DNA of 52,222 nucleotides from an uncultured Bacteroidota bacterium (GTDB taxonomy: Bacteria > Bacteroidota > Bacteroidia > Bacteroidales > P3), in the NCBI GenBank assembly GCA_902774395.1, contig CACYIK010000013.1:1-52222 (forward strand), given 5' to 3'. A program made the translations under genes and the position numbers. A model generated the notes under the pieces. The model did not search any database and was not told the origin of the DNA. It saw only the letters and a program-made list of their open reading frames with translations. Shown in pieces: positions 22,174-31,808 of the stretch. How positions within the stretch are numbered: the first letter of the stretch is position 1; the number at the start of each line of letters is the position of its first letter.

Positions 22174-22605
22174 ATGATTGGAGTTAACAAAGTTATCCTT
22201 GTAGGAAATGTAGGAAGAAATCCTGATGTAGTCTCTTTCCCCTCCGAGGGTTCCGTGCCGGTGAAGAAGGCGTCGTTCCCTCTTGCCACGACAGAATATC
22301 GTCGTAACCGTGACAACGAAAAGGTGGAGATCACCGAATGGCACAATGTGGTGTGCTGGCGTGGCCTTGCCGATATCGCAGAGCGTATACTGCACAAAGG
22401 TGCACAAATCTATATCGAAGGTCGGCTGCAGAGCCGTACCTGGGAAGACAAAGAAGGTAATAAGCGTCATGTGACCGAGGTCGTCGCCGACAACCTGCTG
22501 TTGCTTTCCAGCCGTCAGCGCAATGAGGATTCCCAGATGGTGAATAACCCATTGGTGGACATTCTCAATGGCGATACCGAACCGATGGGTGATCTGCCCT
22601 TCTAA
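22174..22605 (+). CDS. ssb: Single-stranded DNA-binding protein
   Basis: 143 residues. The OB-fold starts MIGVNKVILVGNVGRNPDV and contains ITEWHNVVCW, KGAQIYIEGRLQSRTW and EVVADNLLLL. The acidic tip DLPF is the conserved docking tail for SSB partner proteins. The disordered linker before it is short. It protects ssDNA in replication and repair and follows mutY. It converges with the giant surface-protein gene, with only 4 nt between the stops and no visible terminator. Confidence 0.95.
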   Translation: MIGVNKVILVGNVGRNPDVVSFPSEGSVPVKKASFPLATTEYRRNRDNEKVEITEWHNVVCWRGLADIAERILHKGAQIYIEGRLQSRTWEDKEGNKRHVTEVVADNLLLLSSRQRNEDSQMVNNPLVDILNGDTEPMGDLPF

Positions 22606-22609
22606 ACGG

Positions 22610-25600
22610 TTAGCGTAGTAGTAATATTGAGCCAACGGTCGACTTCAACATCTCGGGGTGGTCGACCGCATGGTAGTCTAGTCTCCATACATAATTCCCT
22701 TGAACGCAACCGGCGCCGTCCCATCCTTGCTGGTTGAAGTCTTTGGTACGGAAAACCAATAATCCCTCGCGATTGTAAATGAACAGTTCACCGTCAATCA
22801 CCCCTTGGGTGGCGATGGTGAATCTGTTGTTGATGTCGAGGCTGGGAGTGAACACGTTGGGTGCCAGGACGAGCACTTTGAGCACAGGAAGAATATAGAC
22901 GGCGGTGTCGTAGCATTGCCCGTTATATACACGCAGGGCGATGACGATGCTGTCGTTCTCGGGAGAGCCTTGCCCACTCAGATGGCGCGAGGTCTCGTCC
23001 TGCTGCATCCAGTCGACATACCAGGTTCGGTCTTCGTATGGCAGAGAGGCATCGTATGCGTTATAATCCATGGCGTTGTACTTCAGCGCTTCGGGATTGA
23101 CCTCCAGTACGGCCTTGGGAATCGTTATAGGGCGAAGGGTGAGGGTCTCGGTATAAGGACAGAACGGGGTCTCATAGTAGTCGACATAAAGGAGGTAGTC
23201 TGTGACGGAGTGCGGCGACACGGTGAGATGAGCGTCGTGCTCGTGTCCGTCGAGTAAAGAGTCGTAGGGGACTGACGACCAGGTGATGTACGGGACGTTG
23301 GTTGTGCCGGTGAGCCGGTAAGAGAGCTGGTCGCAGTCGTGCTCAAAGTAGAAGGAGATGGCGGGTTGGGCCATCTGTGTCAAGCGTATGGCCAGCACGG
23401 AGTCGCATCCGTCGATGGTGCGAAGGGTGTCGGTGAGGTAGTGGTCGACGGTGGTGTGGAGGGAGTCGCCATGGAGGGAGAAGTCTCGCCAATGGTAGGT
23501 CTGGTTATAGCAGAAGGTGTCGAGTGATTCCTCGTAAGTGGCGTAGTGAACCTGCAGGTCGAGCGACACCACCGAGTCGCATCCACTCCTCGTGACAAGG
23601 GTGTCTACGGGCCCGACGGCGTGATGGCTGCCCACAGGACCGGCATGACCTGCAGTGTCGCGATAATACCATTGGCCGTCAATCCATAGCATCGAGTCGC
23701 ATGCGCTGATATGTTCGGTGAAGTGGTGTGTGTGGTTGAGGGTTAAGTTCAGATGACGAATGCTGTCGCATCCCAGCTGATTCTGTAGGACAATAGAAGG
23801 CCTCGAGGTGGATGATATATACAGGATGCCGTCGTTCCACAGGAGGGAGTCGCAGCTGTGGATTATGTCGACAGATGCCGATGTGTCCTTGGCGGTGACG
23901 GTCATCACCACGAGAGAGTCTATGCCGTCGAGGCCGCTGAGATGGACAGAGTCCTTAAGGGTCTGTAGGTTGCCTGAACGGCTTCCGTTGCCGTCGGCAA
24001 AAAGGAGCCCGTTCCATGTCATTGGCAGGTGGTTCTGACAAACGACGCTATCGATATAAGTGCGTCGGTTGCGCTGGAGGTGGAGGGTGCGCAGCGAGTC
24101 GCATCCGAAAGTGGCAGAAAGCAGGTGGGGGTAGATGCCGGTGGTGTCGTAGAGGGTGGCTTCGAACAGATAGGTGTCGCCCTCATAGATGGTGTCGAAG
24201 AGGTGAATGTCGTATGTGGGGTATATCTTCAGGTGGAGGGTGTGCAGGCTGTCGCATGAGAAGGAGGTATGGAAATGGTGAGTGTAGTTGCCTGTCAGAC
24301 GATAGGTGGTGTCAATGAAGAAGCGGGACGAGTCATCGCAGAGGGTGTCATAGGTGTGTATGTCGTAGGCCGGCCACACCTGAAGATGGAGCGTGGAGAG
24401 GCTGTCGCACTGGTGTTGCGACTGCAGTGTGTGGGGATAGTCTCCGGTGGTGTTATAGGTTGTGTTTGTGAAAACGATAGTTTGGTTGGAACAAATGGTG
24501 TCGTAGGTATGATGGTCGAAAGTGGGGTGTACGGTGAGGTGGAGTGTGGAGAGCGAGTCGCAGCCATGTTGGGAGCGCAGACTGTCAAGGTGCACGATGG
24601 AGCCGTTGCCGCCAAGGAAGGTGCTGTCGCCGAAGGTATACTGCTGGTTGTCGCAGATGGCGACAGATAGGTGGTGGTCATAGAGGGGGTGGATAGTAAG
24701 GTTCATGGTGATGGTGCTGTCGGCACCATAGCGGTTGAGGAGCACAAAAGACCGTGTCATCGTGACGGTCTGGTTTACCGTGGTGTCGAAAGCAATGCCG
24801 TTCCAGACATAGGGCAGCTGGTCGTTGCAGAGGGTGTCGTAGAGGGTGGTGTCGACGTTCCAGTGGACGAAAAGAGTGTAGGTGATGTTGCTGTCGCAGC
24901 CGAAAGAGTTGGGTATGGTAATCATGGTGTCGAACGCGTCCGAGGAGAAGGAGACGTCGTTAAAGATATATGGCAGCTGGTTTTCGATAATGGTGTCATG
25001 GAGCGTGGTGTCGGAGGATTGGTGAAGGGTCAGGTGGAGCGTCGTCGTGCTGTCGCAGCCAAATATGTTGGGTGTCACCCGAGTGGCTACACTCCCTTCG
25101 GTAGTGTAGGTGGTACCATGCCATGTGAAGCTTTCGCAGGCTGTGGCCATGGTGTCGGTCGAACTGGTGTCGTTGACGGTGAGGAATACGGTGCCGGTGC
25201 TGTCGCAGCCGTGGATGGTGAGTTCTTTGTATGAGTAACTGCCGGTATCACTGGCGGTGGCGATGATGAGAGAGCCATAGGTGAAGGGCAGCTCGGGTGT
25301 GCAGATTACGGCGGTGTCACGGCGAGAGTAGGTGGGGTGGACGGCAATGGTATGTTCAAGGGAGTAGGTGCAGTTGGCGTCGTCAGTGGCAGAAACGGTG
25401 TAGGTGGTTGTCTGTGTGGGGGTGACAATCATGGTGTCGTTACCGAGGGAAGACCAGGCGGCGTTTTGTATATAGAGGGTGTCAGGGATGGGGTCGCCCT
25501 GGCAGCGTTCGGTGGGTCCAATGATAGTGGGGTTGGGACCAGGCGGCAAGATATCGATGGTGCGTTGGAGGGTGTCGGCACAGAGACCATTGGCGATGGT

Positions 25601-27649
25601 GGAGACCAGCGTTACCGTGTAGGTGCCGGGATGGTCGTAGTGGGTGGAAGCATGGTAGAACGACGAGGTGTCGCCGTTGCCGAAGTCCCACCAGGCGGTC
25701 TCGCAACCCTCACCCGTGCCGGAAGGGGTGACACCGTCGGCCGAGATGGTGCTGCGGTTGGTGAAGCTGACGTCAAACTGGCAGTTGTTGACGACCATCG
25801 TGGTGTCGAAGATCGACAGCGGATAGCGTACGCCGGCCAGGACGCTCATGGTGAAGTTACACTGGGGTTTGTCGATAAAGCTGAGAAGGCAGTGATAGAT
25901 GGTGTTGGTGTTGGTGCTGACGTTGAGTGACTGCGAGGTGGAGATGGGGTTGGTGGGGGTGTCGGTGTACCATAGGTAGTTGAAGCCGGAGGGAACGGTG
26001 AAGGTGTTGTCTGTGTTGTCGCCGCAACTTTCAGACTGCATGTTTTTGCGGCCGCAGGAGAGGGAGAAATAGGCGTATCCATAGTGGGCGCCTTGGTCGC
26101 AGTCGTAGGTGGTGAGGCGGATGGAGATGATCTGTCCGGCATACGGTGAGAGGTCTATGCCTACGGTAGTCCAGTCTTTCCATAGATTGGTCCCATAGGT
26201 GTTCCATCCGAGGTTGCTGTTGGCGATGAAGTCGGCGGCACCACATACGGGGTCAATCAGCTGCATGTTAGAATTGAGGATTTCCAATCGGAAACGAGGT
26301 TGATCTTCGGGGGAGTGGTTGGGGTCCTGAAGCACGGCGGCATACTGAAGGATTAGCAGGTCGGATACCGTTGTGTCAACTTTCATCACATAGAGTATGG
26401 CCTCGGCCTCAGCGCTGGTCTGCCAGTTGCCCAGGCGAACCGACGAGGCGCCTCCTGGAGGCACTGTGCTTAGACGGCTCCCTGTGCGGGGGTCCTTCTC
26501 GTTTACATTGGTATGGATGGTGTGTCGGCTTGCTGAGCTGTTCGGGCCCGAATTGATGATTCCAGTATTGGCGTAGGGGTTGTCAAAGGTGCCATAATAG
26601 GCGGTGATGTAGCCGGAATTGAAGTTCGTGGGGTCAATGCATCCGTTTGCCGGGATATTTGTGGTGTGGAAAAAGGCCGTCTTGGTGCGGCTGCTGTCGG
26701 TGCTCGAGCATATCCGACGCACGGTGACGGAGTGGGAGGCGCCGGGGGCGAGCCCCGTGAGGTCAAGATGGTCGCCGTTGACAATCTGACAGGGGGAGCT
26801 GTCGACACATACCGAATAGTTGTCGTTGGCATCAAGGACATCCCATCGGACGGTAGCATGGGTGGTGTCGATATTCTCTAGGGTGATTTCGCCAGGGAAG
26901 AAACAGAGGTTGGGGTTGTAGATAAGTTTATAGTATCGGTTCTGCTCAGGCCAGGTTCCACTTGGGTTGTAGACGCTGATAGGGGGTGCTTCTGTCAGGA
27001 AGTCGGCGGTGTGGTTGGTGGTGTTGAATAAAACGATGTCGTTGACTCCCGAGGCCACCCCCATCTGGTAGTTGACGGCAGGAAGGACCTCTGGCACCTC
27101 GCCGAATACGTAGGTGATGCTGCGGTCCGATTCTTTCAACTGCACCTGGACGGTTACAGGGTAGTTGCGTGAAGCCGCAGTATAAGTAGAGTTGCGGTAC
27201 TCGATGACGAGTTTGCGTGTCGCTTCTGTTGTCCCGAATAATTTGTATTTCACATATCCTTCGTCCGGTACGATATAGCCGTCACATCCCAGCACGACAA
27301 TCTTCGGGAGGTTCTGGCTCGCATTGGTCTCGCTAAAAGGTTTGGTATAATAAGAAGTGCCAACGGGGATGTCGCCCAGACGTATGCAACCATTGGTGTT
27401 GACGGTCCAGTTTTGATAGGTGGTACCTGCAAGGTTGAAATTGAAACCAATGGGTATAAGGGATGTATAGGCTCGGTCGTCACTGGAGAGATTCAGCGTG
27501 GTGGCACCTGTCATGTCTTCCCACAAGGAGGCATTTACGCCTGTCGTGAATTCGTAGGCATCATTAAACGACTGCCCACGTGCCAACGGCGTGAGTAGGA
27601 GGAGCGTAAAGAGCCAGGCAACCTTGCTTATTTTTGGTGTATGTATCAT
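22610..27649 (-). CDS. Giant T9SS type B (gliding-type) surface protein
   Basis: 1679 residues. A signal peptide (ending near ARGQS) is followed by a beta-rich N-terminal module with WTVNTNGCIRLGD, a fibronectin III-like domain (about 245-325), a jelly-roll-like module (about 340-540) and a PKD domain (about 600-690, WWDFGNGDTSSF and HPGTYTVTL). Then come about a dozen Cys-Asp-Ser repeats (about 770-1420). The C-terminal gliding-motility/T9SS type B domain has VLAPNVFTPSLDINNRF, FIYNREGLLVF and GWDGAGCVQGNYVW. Family knowledge says such tails route proteins through the T9SS to the surface; the repeats suggest an adhesin or stalk. The ligand is unknown, and gliding itself is not implied. Confidence 0.88.
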   Translation of the reverse strand: MIHTPKISKVAWLFTLLLLTPLARGQSFNDAYEFTTGVNASLWEDMTGATTLNLSSDDRAYTSLIPIGFNFNLAGTTYQNWTVNTNGCIRLGDIPVGTSYYTKPFSETNASQNLPKIVVLGCDGYIVPDEGYVKYKLFGTTEATRKLVIEYRNSTYTAASRNYPVTVQVQLKESDRSITYVFGEVPEVLPAVNYQMGVASGVNDIVLFNTTNHTADFLTEAPPISVYNPSGTWPEQNRYYKLIYNPNLCFFPGEITLENIDTTHATVRWDVLDANDNYSVCVDSSPCQIVNGDHLDLTGLAPGASHSVTVRRICSSTDSSRTKTAFFHTTNIPANGCIDPTNFNSGYITAYYGTFDNPYANTGIINSGPNSSASRHTIHTNVNEKDPRTGSRLSTVPPGGASSVRLGNWQTSAEAEAILYVMKVDTTVSDLLILQYAAVLQDPNHSPEDQPRFRLEILNSNMQLIDPVCGAADFIANSNLGWNTYGTNLWKDWTTVGIDLSPYAGQIISIRLTTYDCDQGAHYGYAYFSLSCGRKNMQSESCGDNTDNTFTVPSGFNYLWYTDTPTNPISTSQSLNVSTNTNTIYHCLLSFIDKPQCNFTMSVLAGVRYPLSIFDTTMVVNNCQFDVSFTNRSTISADGVTPSGTGEGCETAWWDFGNGDTSSFYHASTHYDHPGTYTVTLVSTIANGLCADTLQRTIDILPPGPNPTIIGPTERCQGDPIPDTLYIQNAAWSSLGNDTMIVTPTQTTTYTVSATDDANCTYSLEHTIAVHPTYSRRDTAVICTPELPFTYGSLIIATASDTGSYSYKELTIHGCDSTGTVFLTVNDTSSTDTMATACESFTWHGTTYTTEGSVATRVTPNIFGCDSTTTLHLTLHQSSDTTLHDTIIENQLPYIFNDVSFSSDAFDTMITIPNSFGCDSNITYTLFVHWNVDTTLYDTLCNDQLPYVWNGIAFDTTVNQTVTMTRSFVLLNRYGADSTITMNLTIHPLYDHHLSVAICDNQQYTFGDSTFLGGNGSIVHLDSLRSQHGCDSLSTLHLTVHPTFDHHTYDTICSNQTIVFTNTTYNTTGDYPHTLQSQHQCDSLSTLHLQVWPAYDIHTYDTLCDDSSRFFIDTTYRLTGNYTHHFHTSFSCDSLHTLHLKIYPTYDIHLFDTIYEGDTYLFEATLYDTTGIYPHLLSATFGCDSLRTLHLQRNRRTYIDSVVCQNHLPMTWNGLLFADGNGSRSGNLQTLKDSVHLSGLDGIDSLVVMTVTAKDTSASVDIIHSCDSLLWNDGILYISSTSRPSIVLQNQLGCDSIRHLNLTLNHTHHFTEHISACDSMLWIDGQWYYRDTAGHAGPVGSHHAVGPVDTLVTRSGCDSVVSLDLQVHYATYEESLDTFCYNQTYHWRDFSLHGDSLHTTVDHYLTDTLRTIDGCDSVLAIRLTQMAQPAISFYFEHDCDQLSYRLTGTTNVPYITWSSVPYDSLLDGHEHDAHLTVSPHSVTDYLLYVDYYETPFCPYTETLTLRPITIPKAVLEVNPEALKYNAMDYNAYDASLPYEDRTWYVDWMQQDETSRHLSGQGSPENDSIVIALRVYNGQCYDTAVYILPVLKVLVLAPNVFTPSLDINNRFTIATQGVIDGELFIYNREGLLVFRTKDFNQQGWDGAGCVQGNYVWRLDYHAVDHPEMLKSTVGSILLLR
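23395..25330 (-). repeat. Cys-Asp-Ser protein repeat region of the giant surface protein
   Basis: About twelve diverged units of roughly 40-60 residues, each with a pattern like DTLC..Q.PY.....F..TG.Y.......GCDSL.TLHL.V. The CDS tripeptide is seen after TIHG, NIFG, NSFG, SQHG, SQHQ, TSFS, ATFG, IHS, NQLG, ISA, TRSG and TIDG; in two units Cys is lost (RYGADS, LDGIDS). Two related units occur in the C10 protease at 17540. Confidence 0.8.
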
Positions 27650-27693
27650 AGTTTTAGATAAGTAGAGGGATGCGGGAAGGTGTGATAGTGTTG

Positions 27694-27701
27694 CAAATAT
27701 A
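27694..27701 (-). promoter_or_regulatory. -7 element for the giant surface protein
   Basis: TATATTTG on the minus strand (27701-27694) matches TAnnTTTG, about 45 nt before the ATG at 27649. No clear -33 TTTG was found at the right distance. Confidence 0.55.
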
Positions 27702-27732
27702 CAAAAAATTATTAAATATATCTCGTTTAGGA

Positions 27733-27777
27733 CAAAAAAAGAGCGAATTGACTTGAAATCAATTCGCTCTTTTTTGT
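27733..27777. terminator. Bidirectional terminator downstream of pgi
   Basis: GAGCGAATTGA (27741-27751) pairs perfectly with TCAATTCGCTC (27759-27769). An A-run on the left and a T-run on the right give a U-tract on both strands. It ends pgi transcription (minus strand) and insulates the surface-protein gene. Confidence 0.88.
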
Positions 27778-27808
27778 TTATACTGAGAATAATGTGAGGA
27801 TTCCGGGA

Positions 27809-29116
27809 TTAGAATCCGGGTTTGCCCAGCAGGCGGAACATGTTCTTTTTGTAGGCTTCCACGCCTGGCTGGTCGAAGGGGTTGACGCCGAGGGTGTAGC
27901 CGCTGATGCCGCAGGCAAATTCGAAGAAGTAGATGAGCTGGCCGAGGGTGTACTCGTCCACGCGTTCAATCTCGATGCCTACCACAGGAACTCCACCTGC
28001 CACATGGGCCTCGATGGTGCCTTCCATGGCACAGTCGTTAATCTCTGTAAGGCTCTTGTTTACAAGATAGTTGATGCCGTCGAGGTTCTGCTCGTCGGTG
28101 GGTACCGGCACATGTGTGGCGGGGTGCTTCACATGAATCATGGTCTCCATCATCAAACGCTCGCCATCTTGTACATATTGACCCATCGAATGCAGATCGG
28201 TGGTAATGCTGAGACTATGCGGCAACAAGCCTTTGTGCTCTTTTCCTTCGCTCTCGCCATAGAGTTGTTTCCACCACTCAGCCAGATAGCGCAGGTTCGG
28301 CAGGCTGCTCACCAGCATCTCTACCTTTATTCCTTTACGATAGAGGACGTTGCGGATGGCTGCATACATCATGGCGGGGTTCTCCTCAAGGGTGTCTTTC
28401 TCAATGCAGACGCGGCGCATATCGCGGGCACCCTCCAGCAGACGGTCGATGTCATATCCGGCCATGGCGATGGGCAGCAGACCTACGGGGGTGAGTACGG
28501 AAAAACGGCCGCCGACGTTGTCGGGGATGACGTACATGGGGTAGCCTTCTTGGACGGCAATGGTGTGCAGAGCGCCCTTGTGGGCATCGGTGATGGCTAT
28601 GATACGCTGGGCCGCCTCGGCCTTGCCATATTTCTTTTCAAGGTGGGCTTTGACGATGCGGAATGCCACGGCAGGCTCGGTAGTGGTGCCCGACTTGGAG
28701 ATGACAGCGACGCTGTAATCCTCATGGTCCAAGAGGTTTAGCAGCTGGCTGTAGTAGTCCTCGCTGAGGGTGTGGCCGGCATAGACGATGTAGGGTCTCG
28801 CGCCGCGAACCATCGAAGCAAACTCTGACTGCAGAGCTTCAATCACCATGCGGGCACCAAGGTAGGAACCTCCGATGCCGATGACGACGAAGACCTTGCT
28901 CTTTCCTGCTAGACGTTCCACGTCGGCTTTGAGGCGGGCAAGCTCTTTCTGGTCAATCTCTTCCGGAAGGTTGACCCATCCAAGGAAGTCGTTGCCAGCG
29001 GCATCGCCTTTCAGCAGGTGCTCTTTTGCCTTGCAGACCTCGGGGAAGAGCTGAGTGTTAGCTTCTTGTTTGATTTCGTTGGACAAATGCCCCGTTTTGA
29101 TACTGAATTGTTCCAT
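27809..29116 (-). CDS. pgi: Glucose-6-phosphate isomerase
   Basis: 435 residues, the short bacterial form. It interconverts glucose-6-P and fructose-6-P in glycolysis. The SIS-domain loop GIGGSYLGARM, PGI signature 1 (DNVGGRFSVLTPVG) and signature 2 (GVNPFDQPGVEAYK) are all present, as is the STSK-like VISKSGTTTEP. The ATG at 29116 is clear. It is divergent from the OmpA gene and ends in a strong terminator, so it is monocistronic. Confidence 0.96.
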   Translation of the reverse strand: MEQFSIKTGHLSNEIKQEANTQLFPEVCKAKEHLLKGDAAGNDFLGWVNLPEEIDQKELARLKADVERLAGKSKVFVVIGIGGSYLGARMVIEALQSEFASMVRGARPYIVYAGHTLSEDYYSQLLNLLDHEDYSVAVISKSGTTTEPAVAFRIVKAHLEKKYGKAEAAQRIIAITDAHKGALHTIAVQEGYPMYVIPDNVGGRFSVLTPVGLLPIAMAGYDIDRLLEGARDMRRVCIEKDTLEENPAMMYAAIRNVLYRKGIKVEMLVSSLPNLRYLAEWWKQLYGESEGKEHKGLLPHSLSITTDLHSMGQYVQDGERLMMETMIHVKHPATHVPVPTDEQNLDGINYLVNKSLTEINDCAMEGTIEAHVAGGVPVVGIEIERVDEYTLGQLIYFFEFACGISGYTLGVNPFDQPGVEAYKKNMFRLLGKPGF

Positions 29117-29262
29117 ATTTTTGCTACTTTTTATTGTAATTTCTTAATAATACTACTATTAAAAATGATTATTTTTATATTTTTTTAATTCGTAACTGCA
29201 ATATTTTCTTCTAATTAACGAGCGGATGAAAAAAATATTTTCCGCGAATGAAAAAAAATGTG

Positions 29263-29270
29263 TATTTTTG
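29263..29270 (+). promoter_or_regulatory. -7 element for the OmpA-family gene
   Basis: TATTTTTG (29263-29270) followed by CACCC, the same sequence as the -7 box of the tRNA operon. It places transcription start near 29280, which rules out the longer open frame from 29226 and supports ATG 29334. Confidence 0.7.
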
Positions 29271-29333
29271 CACCCGAATAATGCCGAAAAGGTATTGTGT
29301 TTTATTTTGAGTAATAACCTAAAAAGTATTGAT

Positions 29334-30590
29334 ATGCTGAAAAAATTAATCAAGATGGGCGTTGTGATGTCTGTTATGCTGGCATCCGTTAACGCTTTCG
29401 CCCAGAACACCGGCAAGCCCGAGTATCCTCGCTATGGTTTCTGGAGCAATTGGTCGATTGGTGGTGCTATTGACCTCAACGACCAGGCCGCCATGGGTGG
29501 TTTCAGTTTTGGTGATAACTGGCGCAAATCGACCAACATCGGTCTTGAAATCTTTGCCCAGCAGAAACTTAACCATGCTTTTGACTGGCGTATTCGTTTC
29601 GCCTTCCCCAACCTGTGGGCTCCTCTGACGGGTACAGCTAATGATGGCAACAACTACAAGATGGATCGCCACGCTACCCTCACCCTCGACATATTGTTCT
29701 CCCTCAACAACGCTATCAAGGGTTACGATCCCGATCGCCGCTTCAACTTCTATATCTATGCCGGTGGTGGTCTCGGTCTGAGCTTCAACCCCGACGAGTC
29801 GATTGTGGACTATGAAACTGTGGGTATCACCCTCGACGGTGGTATCGGTGCCAGCTATCGCTTTGGCGAGTCTCACCACATCTTCGGTGAGTATGGCTAC
29901 GACATCAACGGCGACGCTCCCACTCCCAGCACCTTCTTCTCGAAAGATCTCCACCACACCAACCGTATCTTCCGCATCGGTTACTACTACTGCTTCGGTC
30001 TCACCGCTACCGACAAGGCCGTCGCTGCCCAGAAGGCCATGCTGACCCAGGAGAACTTCAGCGCTCTCAACTCGCAGGTCAACAACCTCGAGCGTCAGGT
30101 CAACACCTCCCGTGGTAATGAGAAGAAACTCGAGAACCGCATTGCCGAACTCGAGGATCAGCTCGCTCAGGCTCTTGAACAGGGCAAGGGTGGCAACAGC
30201 GCTGCTGCCGACAGCCTCCAGGCCGTCATCGACCAGATCAAGGCCGACCAGCTCAACTTCTACGCCATGCCCTTCTCCGTCCTTTACGGTGTCGACCAGT
30301 GGAGAGTTCCCGAGGAAGAGGAAATCAAAGTCAAGGCCGTCGCCCGCGTCCTCAAGGACAACTCCGACGTCAAGATTCTTGTTGTTGGCTTCGCCGACTA
30401 CACCGGCAGCGACAAGTACAACATGAAGCTCTCTGAGAAGCGCGCCAACGAGGTCAAACGTCTCCTTGTCAAGAAGTATGGTATTGCTGAGGATCGCATC
30501 CAGACCGAGCATAAGGGTAAGAGTGTTGCCTTCGGTGACATCCAGTTCTCCCTCAACCGCCGTGTCAGCTTCTACCGTGTGATTGACTAA
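29334..30590 (+). CDS. OmpA-family outer-membrane protein
   Basis: 418 residues. Signal peptide MLKKLIKMGVVMSVMLASVN ends near AFAQ. An N-terminal beta-barrel-like region of about 225 residues is rich in aromatic/Gly strands. A coiled coil follows (about 250-290, SQVNNLERQVNTSRGNEKKL), then an OmpA peptidoglycan-binding domain with VVGFADYTGSDKYNMKLSEK and FSLNRRVSF. By family it tethers the outer membrane to peptidoglycan. The strong -7 box and codon bias suggest an abundant protein; it has its own promoter and terminator. Its exact relation to the major OmpA of Bacteroides is not tested. Confidence 0.88.
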   Translation: MLKKLIKMGVVMSVMLASVNAFAQNTGKPEYPRYGFWSNWSIGGAIDLNDQAAMGGFSFGDNWRKSTNIGLEIFAQQKLNHAFDWRIRFAFPNLWAPLTGTANDGNNYKMDRHATLTLDILFSLNNAIKGYDPDRRFNFYIYAGGGLGLSFNPDESIVDYETVGITLDGGIGASYRFGESHHIFGEYGYDINGDAPTPSTFFSKDLHHTNRIFRIGYYYCFGLTATDKAVAAQKAMLTQENFSALNSQVNNLERQVNTSRGNEKKLENRIAELEDQLAQALEQGKGGNSAAADSLQAVIDQIKADQLNFYAMPFSVLYGVDQWRVPEEEEIKVKAVARVLKDNSDVKILVVGFADYTGSDKYNMKLSEKRANEVKRLLVKKYGIAEDRIQTEHKGKSVAFGDIQFSLNRRVSFYRVID

Positions 30591-30610
30591 TCTGTTTCAA
30601 CGAAAATAAG

Positions 30611-30645
30611 GCGGGGATTCCGAAAGGAATCCCCGCTATTTTTAT
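30611..30645. terminator. GNRA-capped bidirectional terminator
   Basis: GCGGGGATTCC (30611-30621) pairs perfectly with GGAATCCCCGC (30626-30636) around a GAAA tetraloop, then a T-rich run. It lies between two convergent OmpA-family genes. Confidence 0.88.
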
Positions 30646-30662
30646 ATATATAATACTATATA

Positions 30663-31808
30663 TTATTTCTCCCGTACCAGGAACTCTACCCTTCGGTTGT
30701 TCTGGCGGCCTTCGGCGGTTTTGTTGTCGTCGATGGGCCGACTCTCGCCGAAGCCCACCCATGACAACCGGCGGCGTTGGATGCCTTTGCCGATGAGGAA
30801 GTCGGCTACGGCATGGGCTCGTTCTTCGGAGAGCTTCTGGTTGAATTCAGCGGTGCCTTGGTCGTCGGTATGTCCGCGCAATTCAATCTTCATCTCGGGA
30901 TGAGTCTCGAGCATCTCTTTCAGGCGGATGAGCGCATTGTAGGACTGGGGTAGCACCTCACTTTCCCCTGTGGCGAAATAGATGCCGTCCACACGCACCA
31001 CCTCGCCTTCCTTGGGTCCGTCGGACACTGGGGGGGCTGGCAGTTCTGGGGTAAGGGTGTCGATACAGGTAAGGCTGACATCATCGATATAGTAGTAGGC
31101 GCCGGCCAGAGGGCTGTTGCCACTTTGTACCAGGACGACATTCGACTTGTTGAAGGAGAAGAAGTTGCCTATGGTTAGGAATCTTTCTCCACCCTTGGCG
31201 GTGAACTCGCCACTGACTTCGACCCATTCCTTGGTGTTGGTCAGCGGAGCATCTAAGGGGTTGACTATCTGTGGTTCATGGTATACTGCTATCGATTGTG
31301 AAGCTTCGTTCCCGAATTGGGTTATCTCGCGGTTCATCAAAATGCCGTAGGTCGAGTCGGTGAGCGGCTCTTGGGTCAGCAGGGCTCCCAGGGTGGCAAT
31401 GGCATGGGGCGATTTGTCGGCCAGGCTCACCCAAAAACTCACGCGGTAGCGTTTGCCGGCAACGAGGGTACTCTTGAGCTCGGTCTGGAGGTACTCGCGG
31501 TAGCGTTCCTGCGAACAGTAGATACCGCAGTAGGCGTCGCCGCTATGGGCTGCCTGGATGCCCATCTTGTTTCTGGGAACCACGCACTCGCGTCCGCCAC
31601 ACGCGTTGAAGTAGTCGCTGCTCCCCTGCGTGGGTTGCCACCAAGCCTCCACATCGCGCATCACCCCCAATGCCTCGACCTTCTGCGGACACCTGCGGTA
31701 CTCCTCAAATGAAGGGTTATATACCATGTTATCAGGCGCTTGTCCGTAGATGGCACCCGCCGACAACAGATAGAGGAAGCCTGTAAGGGTGAACCAATGT
31801 TTTTTCAT
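30663..31808 (-). CDS. OmpA-domain protein with an N-terminal jelly-roll-like module
   Basis: 381 residues. A signal peptide (ending YGQA) is followed by about 230 residues resembling a carbohydrate-binding jelly-roll: NMVYNPSFEEYRRCP, then GDAYCGIYC, then GKRYRVSFWVSLAD, then YYIDDVSLTC. After a Pro-rich linker (TPELPAPPVS) comes an OmpA domain (about 270-381) with IELRGHTDDQGTAEFNQKLS and GRQNNRRVEF. It is probably periplasmic or outer-membrane and peptidoglycan-bound; what the front module binds is unknown. The start overlaps the glycosyltransferase stop by 4 nt, so the two are translationally coupled in a purN-GT-OmpA operon. Confidence 0.82.
   Translation of the reverse strand: MKKHWFTLTGFLYLLSAGAIYGQAPDNMVYNPSFEEYRRCPQKVEALGVMRDVEAWWQPTQGSSDYFNACGGRECVVPRNKMGIQAAHSGDAYCGIYCSQERYREYLQTELKSTLVAGKRYRVSFWVSLADKSPHAIATLGALLTQEPLTDSTYGILMNREITQFGNEASQSIAVYHEPQIVNPLDAPLTNTKEWVEVSGEFTAKGGERFLTIGNFFSFNKSNVVLVQSGNSPLAGAYYYIDDVSLTCIDTLTPELPAPPVSDGPKEGEVVRVDGIYFATGESEVLPQSYNALIRLKEMLETHPEMKIELRGHTDDQGTAEFNQKLSEERAHAVADFLIGKGIQRRRLSWVGFGESRPIDDNKTAEGRQNNRRVEFLVREK

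Noticed and set aside
23395..25330. Possible DNA-level repeat or CRISPR in the surface-protein gene
   Set aside because: The similarity is at protein level (CDS motifs with varied codons and spacing), so these are diverged protein modules, not DNA repeats.
22805..25930. Several plus-strand open frames of 100-200 codons inside the giant surface-protein gene
   Set aside because: They are antisense to a gene with clear domain structure, and their Gly/Val-rich translations reflect the complement of Thr/Ser/Asp/His-rich repeats.
29226..29333. N-terminal extension of the OmpA-family protein
   Set aside because: The -7 promoter element lies inside the extension, and a typical signal peptide begins at ATG 29334.
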